Positions 7,456-16,291 are shown, counted from the first letter of the stretch. The stretch is DNA of 41,123 nt from Neobacillus kokaensis (GCF_014656545.1 NZ_BNDS01000037.1:1-41123), one strand, 5' to 3'. Notes: generated from the letters alone by a model not told the origin. A program made the numbers and translations.

Positions 7456-9667
7456 ACCAAATCCGCAGCAGATTAAGACAGAAAAACTATACCAGCAAAT
7501 GGGTTTATCCGATGAAGAATTTACGATGGTTGAAAACATTCTCGGCCGCACACCGAACTGGACGGAAACAGGGCTGTTTTCGGTTATGTGGTCAGAACAC
7601 TGCAGCTACAAAAACTCCAAGCCGGTTCTAAAGAAATTCCCGACATCAGGTGAAAAAGTTCTACAAGGTCCTGGCGAGGGAGCTGGAATTGTGGATATCG
7701 GCGATGGTCAGGCGGTTGTTTTTAAAATCGAAAGCCATAACCATCCATCAGCGATTGAACCATATCAAGGGGCAGCAACAGGAGTCGGCGGAATTATCCG
7801 TGACATTTTCTCCATGGGTGCACGCCCAATCGCGCTATTAAACTCGCTTCGTTTCGGCGAGCTTGATTCAGCACGTGTAAAGTATCTTTTTAAAGAAGTA
7901 GTGGCAGGGATTGCCGGGTACGGTAACTGTATCGGAATCCCGACAGTCGGCGGTGAAGTGCAATTTGAATCATGCTATGAAGGCAACCCGCTTGTGAATG
8001 CAATGTGTGTTGGTCTTATCAATCATGAAGATATTAAAAAAGGCCAGGCGCACGGTCTAGGCAATACTGTAATGTATGTTGGGGCAAAAACAGGACGTGA
8101 CGGGATCCACGGGGCAACCTTCGCTTCCGAAGAATTAACAGAACAGTCTGATGAAAATCGCCCAGCAGTACAGGTTGGCGACCCATTCATGGAGAAGCTT
8201 CTCCTTGAAGCATGCTTAGAGCTCATCCAATCAGATGCTCTTGTTGGTATTCAGGATATGGGTGCCGCAGGTCTTGCCAGCTCGTCTTCTGAAATGGCAA
8301 GTAAAGCAGGCATGGGAATCGAAATGAACTTAGACCTAGTGCCGCAGCGTGAAACAGGCATGACGGCTTATGAAATGATGCTGTCAGAATCCCAAGAGCG
8401 GATGCTGATTGTTGTGAAAAAAGGAAGAGAACAAGAGATTGTTGACCTCTTTAAAAAATATGATTTAGAAGCTGTGGCCATTGGGAAGGTAACCGATGAC
8501 AAGCAGTTCCGCCTCTTCCATCAAGGAGAAGTGGTGGCTGATATTCCTGTTGATGCACTGGCAGAGGATGCTCCGGTTTATCACAAGCCTTCAAAAGAGC
8601 CTGCCTATTTTGCAGAGTATCAAGCAATGAAAAATGAAATTCCAGCAGTTAATGATGTGAAAGAAACACTTGTGCAGCTGTTAAGCCAGCCAACGATTGC
8701 AAGCAAAGAATGGATTTACGAGCAATACGATCACATGGTACGGACGAACACAGTGGTTGCACCAGGTTCCGACGCTGCGGTTGTCCGTATTAGAGGAACA
8801 CGCAAAGCGTTGGCGATGACAACCGATTGTAACTCCCGTTTTGTTTATCTTGATCCGGAAACGGGCGGAAAAATTGCTGTAGCAGAGGCAGCTCGTAATA
8901 TCATCTGCTCCGGTGCAGAGCCATTAGCAATTACGGATAACTTAAACTTCGGTAACCCGGAAAAACCAGAGGTATTCTGGCAAATTGAAAAATCAGCGGA
9001 CGGTATCAGTGAAGCCTGCCGTGTCCTAGAAACACCGGTAATTGGCGGAAACGTCTCATTATATAACGAAACAAGCGGAACAGCCATATATCCAACACCG
9101 GTCATCGGTATGGTAGGACTTGTAACCGACCTTGACCATATTACAACACAAGAATTCAAAAACAGCGGCGACCTGATTTATTTAGTTGGGGAAACAAAAC
9201 CTGAGTTCGGCGGAAGTGAGCTGCAAAAGCTGCTCAACAACGGACGTGTTTTTGGTAAAGCACCTGAATTAGATGTAAATCTTGAAAAAGAAAGACAAGA
9301 GCAAGTATTAGCAGCGATTCGTGCCGGTGTTGTTCAATCAGCACATGACCTATCTGAAGGCGGGCTCGGTGTTGCTTTAGCAGAATCCCTATTCAGCAGC
9401 AAGCAGCTTGGGGCAAAAGTAGACATCAGCGGCAATCCGGTCACAGCATTATTCAGTGAATCGCAATCCCGTTTTCTTTTATCAGTGAAAAAAGAGGATC
9501 AAGCAAAGTTTGAACGTTTAGTAGAAGCACAGCTCATTGGCGAAGTGAATCAAACGGGCAGCTTGCAGGTTGCGGTTAAGGGTGAAGTGACTCTTGAAGC
9601 ATCAGTTGAGGAATTGCAAGCAGCCTGGAAAGGAGCCATCCCATGCTTGCTGAAATCAAGGGATTAA
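7439..9667 (+). CDS. purL: FGAM synthase large subunit PurL
   Basis: PurL converts FGAR to FGAM using ATP and the ammonia supplied by PurQ. The 742-residue length equals the small-type PurL of B. subtilis. Motifs include MWSEHCSYKNSKP near the N-terminus, FKIESHNHPSAIEPYQGAATGVGGIIRD, GIQDMGAAGLASSSSEM, and the second half-site SAHDLSEGGLGVALAES, reflecting the internal duplication of the PurM-like fold. GGAGGG lies just before the ATG. It overlaps purQ at its 5' end and purF at its 3' end. Confidence 0.98.
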   Translation: MLLKHEPNPQQIKTEKLYQQMGLSDEEFTMVENILGRTPNWTETGLFSVMWSEHCSYKNSKPVLKKFPTSGEKVLQGPGEGAGIVDIGDGQAVVFKIESHNHPSAIEPYQGAATGVGGIIRDIFSMGARPIALLNSLRFGELDSARVKYLFKEVVAGIAGYGNCIGIPTVGGEVQFESCYEGNPLVNAMCVGLINHEDIKKGQAHGLGNTVMYVGAKTGRDGIHGATFASEELTEQSDENRPAVQVGDPFMEKLLLEACLELIQSDALVGIQDMGAAGLASSSSEMASKAGMGIEMNLDLVPQRETGMTAYEMMLSESQERMLIVVKKGREQEIVDLFKKYDLEAVAIGKVTDDKQFRLFHQGEVVADIPVDALAEDAPVYHKPSKEPAYFAEYQAMKNEIPAVNDVKETLVQLLSQPTIASKEWIYEQYDHMVRTNTVVAPGSDAAVVRIRGTRKALAMTTDCNSRFVYLDPETGGKIAVAEAARNIICSGAEPLAITDNLNFGNPEKPEVFWQIEKSADGISEACRVLETPVIGGNVSLYNETSGTAIYPTPVIGMVGLVTDLDHITTQEFKNSGDLIYLVGETKPEFGGSELQKLLNNGRVFGKAPELDVNLEKERQEQVLAAIRAGVVQSAHDLSEGGLGVALAESLFSSKQLGAKVDISGNPVTALFSESQSRFLLSVKKEDQAKFERLVEAQLIGEVNQTGSLQVAVKGEVTLEASVEELQAAWKGAIPCLLKSRD

Positions 9668-11052
9668 ATGAAGAGTGCGGCGTCTTTGGTGTCTGGGGAC
9701 ATCAAGATGCCGCCCAGCTTACCTATTATGGACTGCACGCCCTGCAGCATCGCGGTCAAGAGGGAACAGGAATTGTGGTTTCTGATGGCAAAACACTTAA
9801 GGGTGTAAAAGGCGAAGGTCTGGTCACAGAAATTTTTACAGCAGATAGAATGGCAGAATTAACTGGCAGTGCCGCTATCGGCCATGTTCGTTATGCGACA
9901 GCAGGGGGCGGGGGCTATGAAAATGTTCAGCCGCTTCTGTTCCATTCGCAAAGCGGCAGCCTAGCATTAGCACATAACGGGAATTTGATAAATGCTAACT
10001 CGTTAAAACACCAGCTGGAAGCACAGGGAAGCATTTTCCAAACAAGCTCCGATTCAGAGGTATTGGCGCATTTAATTAGAAGAAGCGGGTTTGCTCATAA
10101 GAATGACCAGGTGAAAAATGCGCTTTCCATGTTAAAAGGTGCTTATGCCTACTTAATCATGACTGAAAACGAGTTAATGGTGGCACTTGATCCGCAAGGT
10201 TTAAGACCGTTATCGCTTGCCTGCCTTGGCGATGCTTACATTGTGGCTTCCGAAACATGTGCCTTTGACGTCATTGGCGCAGAATACATTCGGGATATCC
10301 AGCCGGGAGAACTATTAATTATTAATGATAGCGGTTTGAAATCAGAACAGTTCGCCGTCAATTCCACGAAGGCAATGTGCATGATGGAATATGTTTATTT
10401 TTCAAGGCCTGATAGTAATATTCTAGGCGTTAATGTTCATACAGCACGGAAAAATATGGGGAAACGTTTAGCTGTTGAGGCTCCTATAGATGCGGATGTC
10501 GTGACAGGGGTTCCCGACTCCAGTATTTCAGCGGCCATTGGCTATGCTGAAGCGACCGGGATTCCTTATGAAATGGGCTTGATTAAAAATAAATATGTCG
10601 GCAGAACGTTTATTCAACCGACACAGGCACTTCGGGAGCAAGGGGTTAAAATGAAGCTGTCCGCTGTCCGTGGTGTGGTCGAAGGCAAGCGCGTTGTTAT
10701 GGTCGATGACTCTATAGTCCGCGGTACGACCAGCAGAAGAATCGTTAATTTGTTGAAAGAAGCAGGGGCAACGGAAGTGCATGTTGTCATCAGCTCACCT
10801 CCGATTAAAAATCCATGCTTTTACGGGATTGACACAGCAACAAAAGAAGAATTGATTGCCTCCGATAAATCGGTTGAAGAAATTTGCAAGATCATTGGGG
10901 CTGATTCGTTAACCTTCTTAAGTACAGAGGGAATGGTAGCGGCACTTGGCCAAACGGAAGGATCAAACGGCTTTTGCCTCGGCTGTTTTACAGGGAATTA
11001 CCCGACAGAAATCTATCCAGATACACTTCAATACTATTACCAAAGGGGGTAA
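9643..11052 (+). CDS. purF: Amidophosphoribosyltransferase PurF
   Basis: PurF makes 5-phosphoribosylamine from PRPP and glutamine, the committed step of the pathway. The 469-residue protein starts with an 11-residue propeptide (MLAEIKGLNEE) before Cys12, the glutaminase nucleophile after self-processing, as in B. subtilis. The PRPP loop is VVMVDDSIVRGTTSRR. Cysteines in AMCMMEY, NPCFYG and GFCLGCFTGNYPTEIY fit the four ligands of the oxygen-sensitive [4Fe-4S] cluster of Bacillus PurF. It overlaps purL by 25 bp. Confidence 0.98.
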   Translation: MLAEIKGLNEECGVFGVWGHQDAAQLTYYGLHALQHRGQEGTGIVVSDGKTLKGVKGEGLVTEIFTADRMAELTGSAAIGHVRYATAGGGGYENVQPLLFHSQSGSLALAHNGNLINANSLKHQLEAQGSIFQTSSDSEVLAHLIRRSGFAHKNDQVKNALSMLKGAYAYLIMTENELMVALDPQGLRPLSLACLGDAYIVASETCAFDVIGAEYIRDIQPGELLIINDSGLKSEQFAVNSTKAMCMMEYVYFSRPDSNILGVNVHTARKNMGKRLAVEAPIDADVVTGVPDSSISAAIGYAEATGIPYEMGLIKNKYVGRTFIQPTQALREQGVKMKLSAVRGVVEGKRVVMVDDSIVRGTTSRRIVNLLKEAGATEVHVVISSPPIKNPCFYGIDTATKEELIASDKSVEEICKIIGADSLTFLSTEGMVAALGQTEGSNGFCLGCFTGNYPTEIYPDTLQYYYQRG

Positions 11053-11057
11053 CGGCT

Positions 11058-12092
11058 GTGGCAAATGCGTATAAACAAGCAGGCGTTGATATCGAAGCAG
11101 GCTATGAAGCGGTAGAAAGAATGAAAAAACATGTTCAAAAAACGGCTAGAACCGGTGTCCTAGGCAATCTCGGCGGCTTTGGCGGTATGTTTGACCTATC
11201 GGCACTAAATTTAAAAGAACCGGTATTGGTGTCAGGCACCGATGGCGTTGGTACAAAAATTATGCTCGCATTTATGCTCGACCGTCACGATACGATTGGG
11301 ATTGATGCGGTAGCAATGTGTGTGAATGATATTGTTGTTCAAGGTGCGGAGCCGCTTTACTTTTTAGATTATATTGCCTGCGGGAAGGCGGAACCGGCTA
11401 AAATCGAAGCAATTGTTAAAGGTGTAGCGGACGGCTGTGAACAGGCAGGCTGTGCGTTGATCGGCGGAGAAACAGCGGAAATGCCAGGTCTTTACCGTGA
11501 GGATGAGTATGACCTTGCTGGATTTTCCGTTGGTGCCTGCGAAAAGCAGCAGCTGGTAACCGGTGAAACCATCAAGCCGGGAGATGTGCTGATTGGTCTT
11601 GCTTCAAGCGGCATTCACAGCAATGGCTATTCACTTGTTCGCAAGGTGTTTAACAATTGGTCCCTGCTGGAATTTGTCGATGAACTCGAGAGCACATTAG
11701 GAGAAGAGCTTCTGAAACCAACGAAGATTTATGTGAAATCGATTTTGTCTGCGCTAAAGAAATTTAACCTTAAAGGAATGGCTCATATTACCGGCGGAGG
11801 TTTTATTGAAAATATTCCACGTATGCTGCCGGCAGGACTTGGTGCGGAACTTGATGAAAAAAGCTGGCATATTCCTTCTATTTTCAAGTTAATATCCGAA
11901 GTTGGACAAATCGATTACCAAGAGATGTATAATATTTTTAATATGGGAATCGGTATGGTGATTGCCGTTGACCGTGAGGAGGCTGCCGCAGTAAAAGAGC
12001 ATTTTGAACAATGCGGAGAATCGGTCTTTGAAATCGGAACTGTAACAGATCAAGAAGGAATTATCATCAATGGACGCGGTGGCCGCCGATGA
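11058..12092 (+). CDS. purM: AIR synthase PurM
   Basis: PurM cyclises FGAM to AIR with ATP. From the GTG at 11058 it has 344 residues and starts MANAYKQAGVDIEAGYEAVERMKKH, which lines up with B. subtilis PurM; GGGGGT lies 7 nt upstream. An in-frame upstream start would put a long non-family extension inside purF and is rejected. Motifs: LGGFGGMFDLS, SGTDGVGTK, IGIDAVAMCVNDI, LIGGETAEMPG and HITGGGFIENIPRM. The gene starts 5 bp after purF and overlaps purN by 4 bp. Confidence 0.97.
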   Translation: MANAYKQAGVDIEAGYEAVERMKKHVQKTARTGVLGNLGGFGGMFDLSALNLKEPVLVSGTDGVGTKIMLAFMLDRHDTIGIDAVAMCVNDIVVQGAEPLYFLDYIACGKAEPAKIEAIVKGVADGCEQAGCALIGGETAEMPGLYREDEYDLAGFSVGACEKQQLVTGETIKPGDVLIGLASSGIHSNGYSLVRKVFNNWSLLEFVDELESTLGEELLKPTKIYVKSILSALKKFNLKGMAHITGGGFIENIPRMLPAGLGAELDEKSWHIPSIFKLISEVGQIDYQEMYNIFNMGIGMVIAVDREEAAAVKEHFEQCGESVFEIGTVTDQEGIIINGRGGRR

Positions 12093-12691
12093 AAAATATC
12101 GCAATTTTTGCATCAGGAAGCGGCAGTAACTTTCAGGCCATTGTCGATGCAGTGCAAGCAGGGAATCTCACAGCGAACATTTCCCTGCTTGTTTGCGACC
12201 AGCCTGGGGCATATGTGATTGAACGAGCAAGAGCAGCCAATATTCCTTCCTATATATTTCGTGCTAAGGATTATTCAAGCAAAGAGGATTTTGAAAATGA
12301 AATTGCCCTCCTGCTGAATAATCGCAATGTGGACTTGATCGTCCTTGCGGGCTATATGCGACTCATTGGCCCAACGCTTTTGAGACAGTACGAGGGTCGT
12401 ATCATCAATATCCATCCTTCGCTTTTGCCAGACTTTCCTGGAAAGGATGCCATCGGTCAGGCACTGGCTGCAGGAGCGCAGTGGAGCGGCGTAACGATCC
12501 ATTATGTGGACGCGGGAATGGATACGGGACCAATTATTGCTCAGGAACGAACTAGGCTGGAGGAAGACGAGACAAGAGAAAGCTTGCAACGGAAGATTCA
12601 AGCAATTGAACATAAGCTATATCCATCGATTCTGCAAATGCTGCTAACAATAGGAGATGTTAAACATGACGAAAAAACGGGCGCTTATTAG
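12089..12691 (+). CDS. purN: Glycinamide ribonucleotide formyltransferase PurN
   Basis: PurN transfers a formyl group from 10-formyltetrahydrofolate to GAR to make FGAR. The 200-residue length is usual. The N-terminal phosphate loop is FASGSGSNFQAI. The catalytic Asn107, His109 and Asp145 lie in INIHPSLLPDFPG and YVDAGMDTGPIIAQ. It overlaps purM by ATGA and its last codons overlap the start of purH by 26 bp. Confidence 0.97.
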   Translation: MKNIAIFASGSGSNFQAIVDAVQAGNLTANISLLVCDQPGAYVIERARAANIPSYIFRAKDYSSKEDFENEIALLLNNRNVDLIVLAGYMRLIGPTLLRQYEGRIINIHPSLLPDFPGKDAIGQALAAGAQWSGVTIHYVDAGMDTGPIIAQERTRLEEDETRESLQRKIQAIEHKLYPSILQMLLTIGDVKHDEKTGAY

Positions 12692-14204
12692 TGTTTCAGA
12701 CAAAAATGGAGTTGGGGAATTTGCCAGAGAGCTTGCTGCCCTCGGTTTTGAAATCATTTCAACTGGCGGGACAAAAAAGATGCTTCAAGAACAAGGAATT
12801 CCTGTTCTAGGGGTAAGTGATGTAACCGGTTTTCCGGAAATTCTAGAAGGTCGGGTAAAAACGTTAAATCCGTTTATCCATGGCGGTTTGCTGGCTAAAC
12901 ACGATGATGCAGGACATCAAAAGCAGCTCGAAGAACATGGCATTGAGCCAATTCAGATTGTATGTGTCAATCTCTATCCATTCCAGCAAACGATTGAAAA
13001 ACCAGATGTGACGGTAGCCGATGCAATTGAAAACATTGATATCGGTGGTCCAACTATGCTTCGTGCTTCAGCGAAAAACCATCAGTATGTGACAGTTGTC
13101 GTAGACCCGGCTGATTACGCGACAGTGCTTGCTGAGTTAAAGGACGGCGGCGAAACCACTCTTGAAACTCGCAGAAAGCTTGGAGCGAAAGTTTTCCGTC
13201 ATACTGCAGCATACGATGCACTTATTGCAGAATACATGACTAACCTTGCCGGCGAAGAAACCCCTGAAAAATTAACTGTGACTTATGAATTAAAACAAAC
13301 TCTTCGCTATGGGGAAAACCCTCACCAGAAGGCTGCTTTTTATCAAAAGCCGCTTGGTTCTACTTTCTCGATTGCCTATGCCAAGCAGCTTCATGGAAAA
13401 GAGCTTTCCTACAATAATATCAACGATGCTGACGCGGCCTTACAAATTGTTAAAGAATTTACAGAACCAGCGGCAGTTGCTGTTAAACATATGAACCCAT
13501 GCGGTGTCGGCACTGGGAAAACAGTTTTTGATGCTTTTGGAAAAGCATTTGCAGCAGATCCAGTTTCAATTTTCGGCGGAATTATTGCTTTAAATCGTGA
13601 AGTGGATGCAGAAACTGCTCGGAAACTGCATGAAATTTTCTTAGAAATTATTATTGCACCATCCTTCTCTCCAGAAGCAGTAGAAATTTTAACAGCGAAA
13701 AAGAATTTGCGGTTATTAACAATTCCTTTTGAACAAGAACAAAAGCCGGAAGCGAAGATGGTAACGATTGAAGGCGGCCTGCTTGTACAAGACCAAGATC
13801 GTTATACATTGGAGGATGCTGAAGTAACGGTTCCAACGAAAAGAGAACCAACTCCTGAAGAGTGGGAAGCGTTGAAGCTTGGCTGGAAGGTTGTTAAGCA
13901 TGTAAAGTCGAATGCCATCGTCGTTTCCGATAAGGATATGACACTTGGGATTGGTGCGGGGCAGATGAATCGCGTCGGTTCAGCAGATATTGCTCTTAAA
14001 CAGGCTGGCGCTAAAGCGGAAGGTGCTGCACTTGCCTCAGATGCTTTCTTCCCAATGGACGATACAGTTGAAGCAGCGGCAAAAGCAGGTATTACGGCGA
14101 TTATTCAGCCAGGCGGCTCCATTAAAGATGCTGATTCAATCAAAAAAGCTGATGAATATGGTATTGCAATGGTGTTTACAGGGGTAAGACATTTTAAACA
14201 CTAA
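12666..14204 (+). CDS. purH: Bifunctional AICAR formyltransferase / IMP cyclohydrolase PurH
   Basis: PurH carries out the last two steps to IMP. The 512-residue length matches B. subtilis. The N-terminal MGS-like cyclohydrolase domain covers about residues 1-130 (ISVSDKNGVGEFARELAALG, STGGTKKML, GRVKTLNPFIHGG). The formyltransferase domain follows, with the catalytic Lys274-His275 pair in AVKHMNPCGVG. ATG at 12666 is preferred to one three codons earlier because GGAG is then about 9 nt upstream and the protein begins at the conserved MTKKRALISV. An 87-bp gap separates it from purD. Confidence 0.97.
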   Translation: MTKKRALISVSDKNGVGEFARELAALGFEIISTGGTKKMLQEQGIPVLGVSDVTGFPEILEGRVKTLNPFIHGGLLAKHDDAGHQKQLEEHGIEPIQIVCVNLYPFQQTIEKPDVTVADAIENIDIGGPTMLRASAKNHQYVTVVVDPADYATVLAELKDGGETTLETRRKLGAKVFRHTAAYDALIAEYMTNLAGEETPEKLTVTYELKQTLRYGENPHQKAAFYQKPLGSTFSIAYAKQLHGKELSYNNINDADAALQIVKEFTEPAAVAVKHMNPCGVGTGKTVFDAFGKAFAADPVSIFGGIIALNREVDAETARKLHEIFLEIIIAPSFSPEAVEILTAKKNLRLLTIPFEQEQKPEAKMVTIEGGLLVQDQDRYTLEDAEVTVPTKREPTPEEWEALKLGWKVVKHVKSNAIVVSDKDMTLGIGAGQMNRVGSADIALKQAGAKAEGAALASDAFFPMDDTVEAAAKAGITAIIQPGGSIKDADSIKKADEYGIAMVFTGVRHFKH

Positions 14205-14291
14205 TTATTAATGTGCGCTAAAACGGCAGGTTTTCGATGTCGATTCGCTAATAAACTAAACTTTTATCTAAACGGAACGGAGGTGGGCACC

Positions 14292-15560
14292 GTGAAGGTT
14301 CTTATCATTGGACGCGGCGGCCGTGAGCATGCGATTTGCCGGAAAGTGAGCGAAAGCCCGCTTGTTGAGAAAGTGTTCGTGGCTCCTGGCAACCCGGGGA
14401 TGACAGATGTGGCTGAGCTTGTAGCAATTGAGGAATCCAACCACGAGCAGCTTCTTCAATTTGCCAAGGCTGAAAAAGTAGGCTTAACTATTATCGGTCC
14501 AGAGGTCCCGTTATTGGCAGGGCTCGCTGATGAATTCGAGGCAGCAGGACTAAAGGTTTTTGGCCCGCGTAAAGCAGCGGCAGAAATAGAAGGAAGTAAA
14601 TCGTTTGCAAAAGAATTAATGAAAAAATACCAAATTCCAACGGCTGATTATGCGGTGTTTACTTCTTTTGATGAAGCCCGACAGTATGTCGAGGAAAAAG
14701 GGGCACCGATTGTTATTAAGGCAGACGGTTTGGCAGCCGGGAAGGGTGTAACGGTTGCGTTAACGAAAGAGGAAGCTTTAGCAAGCCTTGAGGATATGCT
14801 GGTAAGTGAAAAGTTCGGAGAGGCATCCTCGAGAGTCGTTATTGAAGAATTTTTAAGCGGCGAAGAATTTTCATTAATGGCATTTGTTAACGGAGAAACT
14901 GTTTTACCGCTTGAAATTGCCCAGGACCATAAGCGAGCATTTGAGGGCGACCAAGGTCCGAATACAGGCGGAATGGGGGCATATTCGCCAGTTCCGCAAA
15001 TCGGTGCGGATACCGTGCAAACGGCTGTTGATACTGTTCTCATTCCTGCTGCCAAAGCGATGGTACAGGAAGGCAGAAACTTCTGTGGTATTTTATATGC
15101 AGGATTGATTAAAACAGAAAAGGGCCCTAAAGTGATTGAATTTAATGCCCGCTTCGGCGATCCAGAAACACAGGTGGTGCTGCCACGGCTTAAATCCGAT
15201 TTGGTTGAAGTGATTCTAGAGTTATTAAACGGGGGCACGCCAGTTCTTAAATGGGATGCCCAGGCAATGCTAGGTGTAGTTGTTGCTTCAAATGGATATC
15301 CGGAAAGCTATCAAAAAGGTGCTGTTCTTGCAGGGATAGCTGAAATCTCAGAGTATGTTTTTCATGCAGGGACTTCCCAAAATGAAGCCGGTGATTTTGT
15401 AACAGCAGGAGGCCGGGTGCTCCTCGTTGGGGCCAAGGCTCTTGAGCTTGAGGAAGCACAAGGAAAAGTATATAAGGAACTTGCTAAACTGAACTGCGAT
15501 GGTGTTTTTTATCGAAAAGACATTGGGATGAAGGCGATTGCGTCTGCGATTCGCGGATAA
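14292..15560 (+). CDS. purD: Glycinamide ribonucleotide synthetase PurD
   Basis: PurD ligates glycine to phosphoribosylamine (ATP-grasp). From GTG at 14292 the protein has 422 residues and begins MKVLIIGRGGREHAI; GGAGGTG lies 6 nt before this GTG, whereas a longer in-frame reading from 14211 adds 27 non-family residues. Motifs: PGNPGMTDVAEL, GPEVPLLAGLADEF, IKADGLAAGKGV, DHKRAFEGDQGPNTGGMGAYSP and EFNARFGDPETQ. The last four codons and the stop (AIRG, TAA) are the first copy of a 21-bp repeat, so the repeat array appears to have supplied the C-terminus. It is the last gene of the pur operon. Confidence 0.97.
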   Translation: MKVLIIGRGGREHAICRKVSESPLVEKVFVAPGNPGMTDVAELVAIEESNHEQLLQFAKAEKVGLTIIGPEVPLLAGLADEFEAAGLKVFGPRKAAAEIEGSKSFAKELMKKYQIPTADYAVFTSFDEARQYVEEKGAPIVIKADGLAAGKGVTVALTKEEALASLEDMLVSEKFGEASSRVVIEEFLSGEEFSLMAFVNGETVLPLEIAQDHKRAFEGDQGPNTGGMGAYSPVPQIGADTVQTAVDTVLIPAAKAMVQEGRNFCGILYAGLIKTEKGPKVIEFNARFGDPETQVVLPRLKSDLVEVILELLNGGTPVLKWDAQAMLGVVVASNGYPESYQKGAVLAGIAEISEYVFHAGTSQNEAGDFVTAGGRVLLVGAKALELEEAQGKVYKELAKLNCDGVFYRKDIGMKAIASAIRG

Positions 15561-15644
15561 TTTGCTTAAATTCGCGGATAATGGGTGTTAAATCGCGGAT
15601 AAAATGGTCAGATTCGCGGATATCTCTAGGAAATCCGCGGATAA
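15549..15644 (+). repeat. 21-bp phased array overlapping the purD stop codon
   Basis: The 12-mer ATTCGCGGATAA or a close variant occurs five times (from about 15549, 15570, 15591, 15612 and 15633), each exactly 21 bp after the last. The 9-bp spacers are not conserved. The last copy reads ATCCGCGGAT, a perfect 10-bp palindrome. The first copy includes the purD stop codon. Confidence 0.9.
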
Positions 15645-15651
15645 TAAAAAG

Positions 15652-15682
15652 TCGGGCTCGAGGTTAACGAGCCCGATTTTTT
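15652..15682. terminator. Bidirectional terminator after purD
   Basis: TCGGGCTCG (15652-15660) and CGAGCCCGA (15668-15676) form a perfect 9-bp stem around a 7-nt loop. T6 follows on the plus strand and the minus-strand read-out ends in CTTTTTATT. It ends the pur operon and can also end the convergent microprotein gene, whose stop codon lies in the loop. Confidence 0.92.
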
Positions 15683-15768
15683 GAACGGCGCCTGAACGCG
15701 TAAAAGATAGCGATAATGCCGCCAATCAAGACTATATATACAAATGCCGAATGGACGAACCAATCCAT
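15664..15768 (-). CDS. 34-residue single-pass membrane microprotein, unknown function
   Basis: Translation gives M-D-W-F-V-H, then a hydrophobic segment (about residues 7-25: SAFVYIVLIGGIIAIFYAF), then a basic tail RRRSKNRAR. This is a typical N-out/C-in single-span topology by the positive-inside rule. AAGGAAG lies 10 nt before the ATG. The stop codon falls in the loop of the bidirectional terminator, which is also correctly oriented for this strand. It is convergent with purD. I do not recognise the family. The architecture and ribosome binding site make it more likely real than chance, but it rests on sequence features alone. Confidence 0.6.
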   Translation of the reverse strand: MDWFVHSAFVYIVLIGGIIAIFYAFRRRSKNRAR

Positions 15769-15788
15769 TTGAAATCGACTTCCTTTCT

Positions 15789-15819
15789 AAGGGGTGCACA
15801 AGTTAATGTGCAGCCCCTT
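15789..15819. repeat. Inverted repeat upstream of the microprotein gene
   Basis: AAGGGGTGCACA (15789-15800) pairs with TGTGCAGCCCCTT (15807-15819) with one bulged base and a 6-nt loop. On the minus strand it ends just before the ribosome binding site of the 34-codon gene. No real T-run follows on either strand, so it could be a leader structure or a weak terminator. Confidence 0.45.
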
Positions 15820-15839
15820 CTTTAAGGTATTTGAACTTT

Positions 15840-15965
15840 ATGAGAACGGGGAGCCCTTTATTTATCGTTTTTGTTCTATGCCCCCGTTATGAAGCAGGCT
15901 TGTCCAGTTCTCATGACCTCCCATGAGAACTTGACGAGCATTTATTTACAACATCTAGTTCTCAT
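15840..15965. repeat. Cluster of ATGAGAAC/GTTCTCAT palindromes
   Basis: AGTTCTCATG (15906-15915) and CATGAGAACT (15922-15931) form a perfect 10-bp stem with loop ACCTCC. Further copies are ATGAGAAC at 15840-15847 and GTTCTCAT at 15958-15965, with a diverged TGTTCTATG near 15873. Segments starting at 15840 and 15923 share the order ATGAGAAC, GAGC, TTTATTTA, GTTCT(C)AT, CCC, so they are diverged copies of one unit. The cluster lies just 3' of the DUF2892 gene. Apart from these repeats, the hairpin before it and the microprotein gene, nothing else was seen between purD and 15973. Confidence 0.7.
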
Positions 15966-15973
15966 ACCCTTCA

Positions 15974-16291
15974 TCAGGTTGGATTATATGGCATAACATC
16001 ATCATTCAGCCCTTCCATTCCATCCATAGAAGGAGTTTCTGAGGAAGAGCTCCCTTTTGAAGATCCGCCTTTTAATGGCTGCATAACAGGGCACTTTTTA
16101 TACATAGCTGTTAATGGACAATAGCGGACAATTCCTTCCGCTACCTTCATCGCCCCGCAAATGGCTATAAGCAAGTAGGAATCCCGCCAAGGCCGTTTCA
16201 CTAATTTTGCCGTACACCACGCAAGGATGGTTAACCCGGCAGTAATCCGGATTAATGCATTTAATATTCCAATGTTTGGTTTGATATTCAT
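15974..16291 (-). CDS. DUF2892 (YgaP-like) small membrane protein
   Basis: This 105-residue protein begins MNIKPNIGILNALIRITAGLTILAW, the characteristic N-terminus of DUF2892 proteins, where the conserved N-x-G and R-x-x-x-G residues precede the first membrane helix. The second helix follows (YLLIAICGAMKVAEGIVRYCPL), with the family Cys-Pro near its end. A Ser/Gly/Asp-rich tail of about 40 residues is unusual. ATG at 16291 has GGAG 8 nt upstream; a GTG three codons earlier would overlap that site. The role of this domain is unknown; in YgaP it anchors a rhodanese. Confidence 0.85.
   Translation of the reverse strand: MNIKPNIGILNALIRITAGLTILAWCTAKLVKRPWRDSYLLIAICGAMKVAEGIVRYCPLTAMYKKCPVMQPLKGGSSKGSSSSETPSMDGMEGLNDDVMPYNPT

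Noticed and set aside
14648..15238. 196-codon open frame on the minus strand
   Set aside because: It is entirely antisense to purD, with Ser/Thr/Pro-rich composition typical of a shadow of a real gene and no family features.
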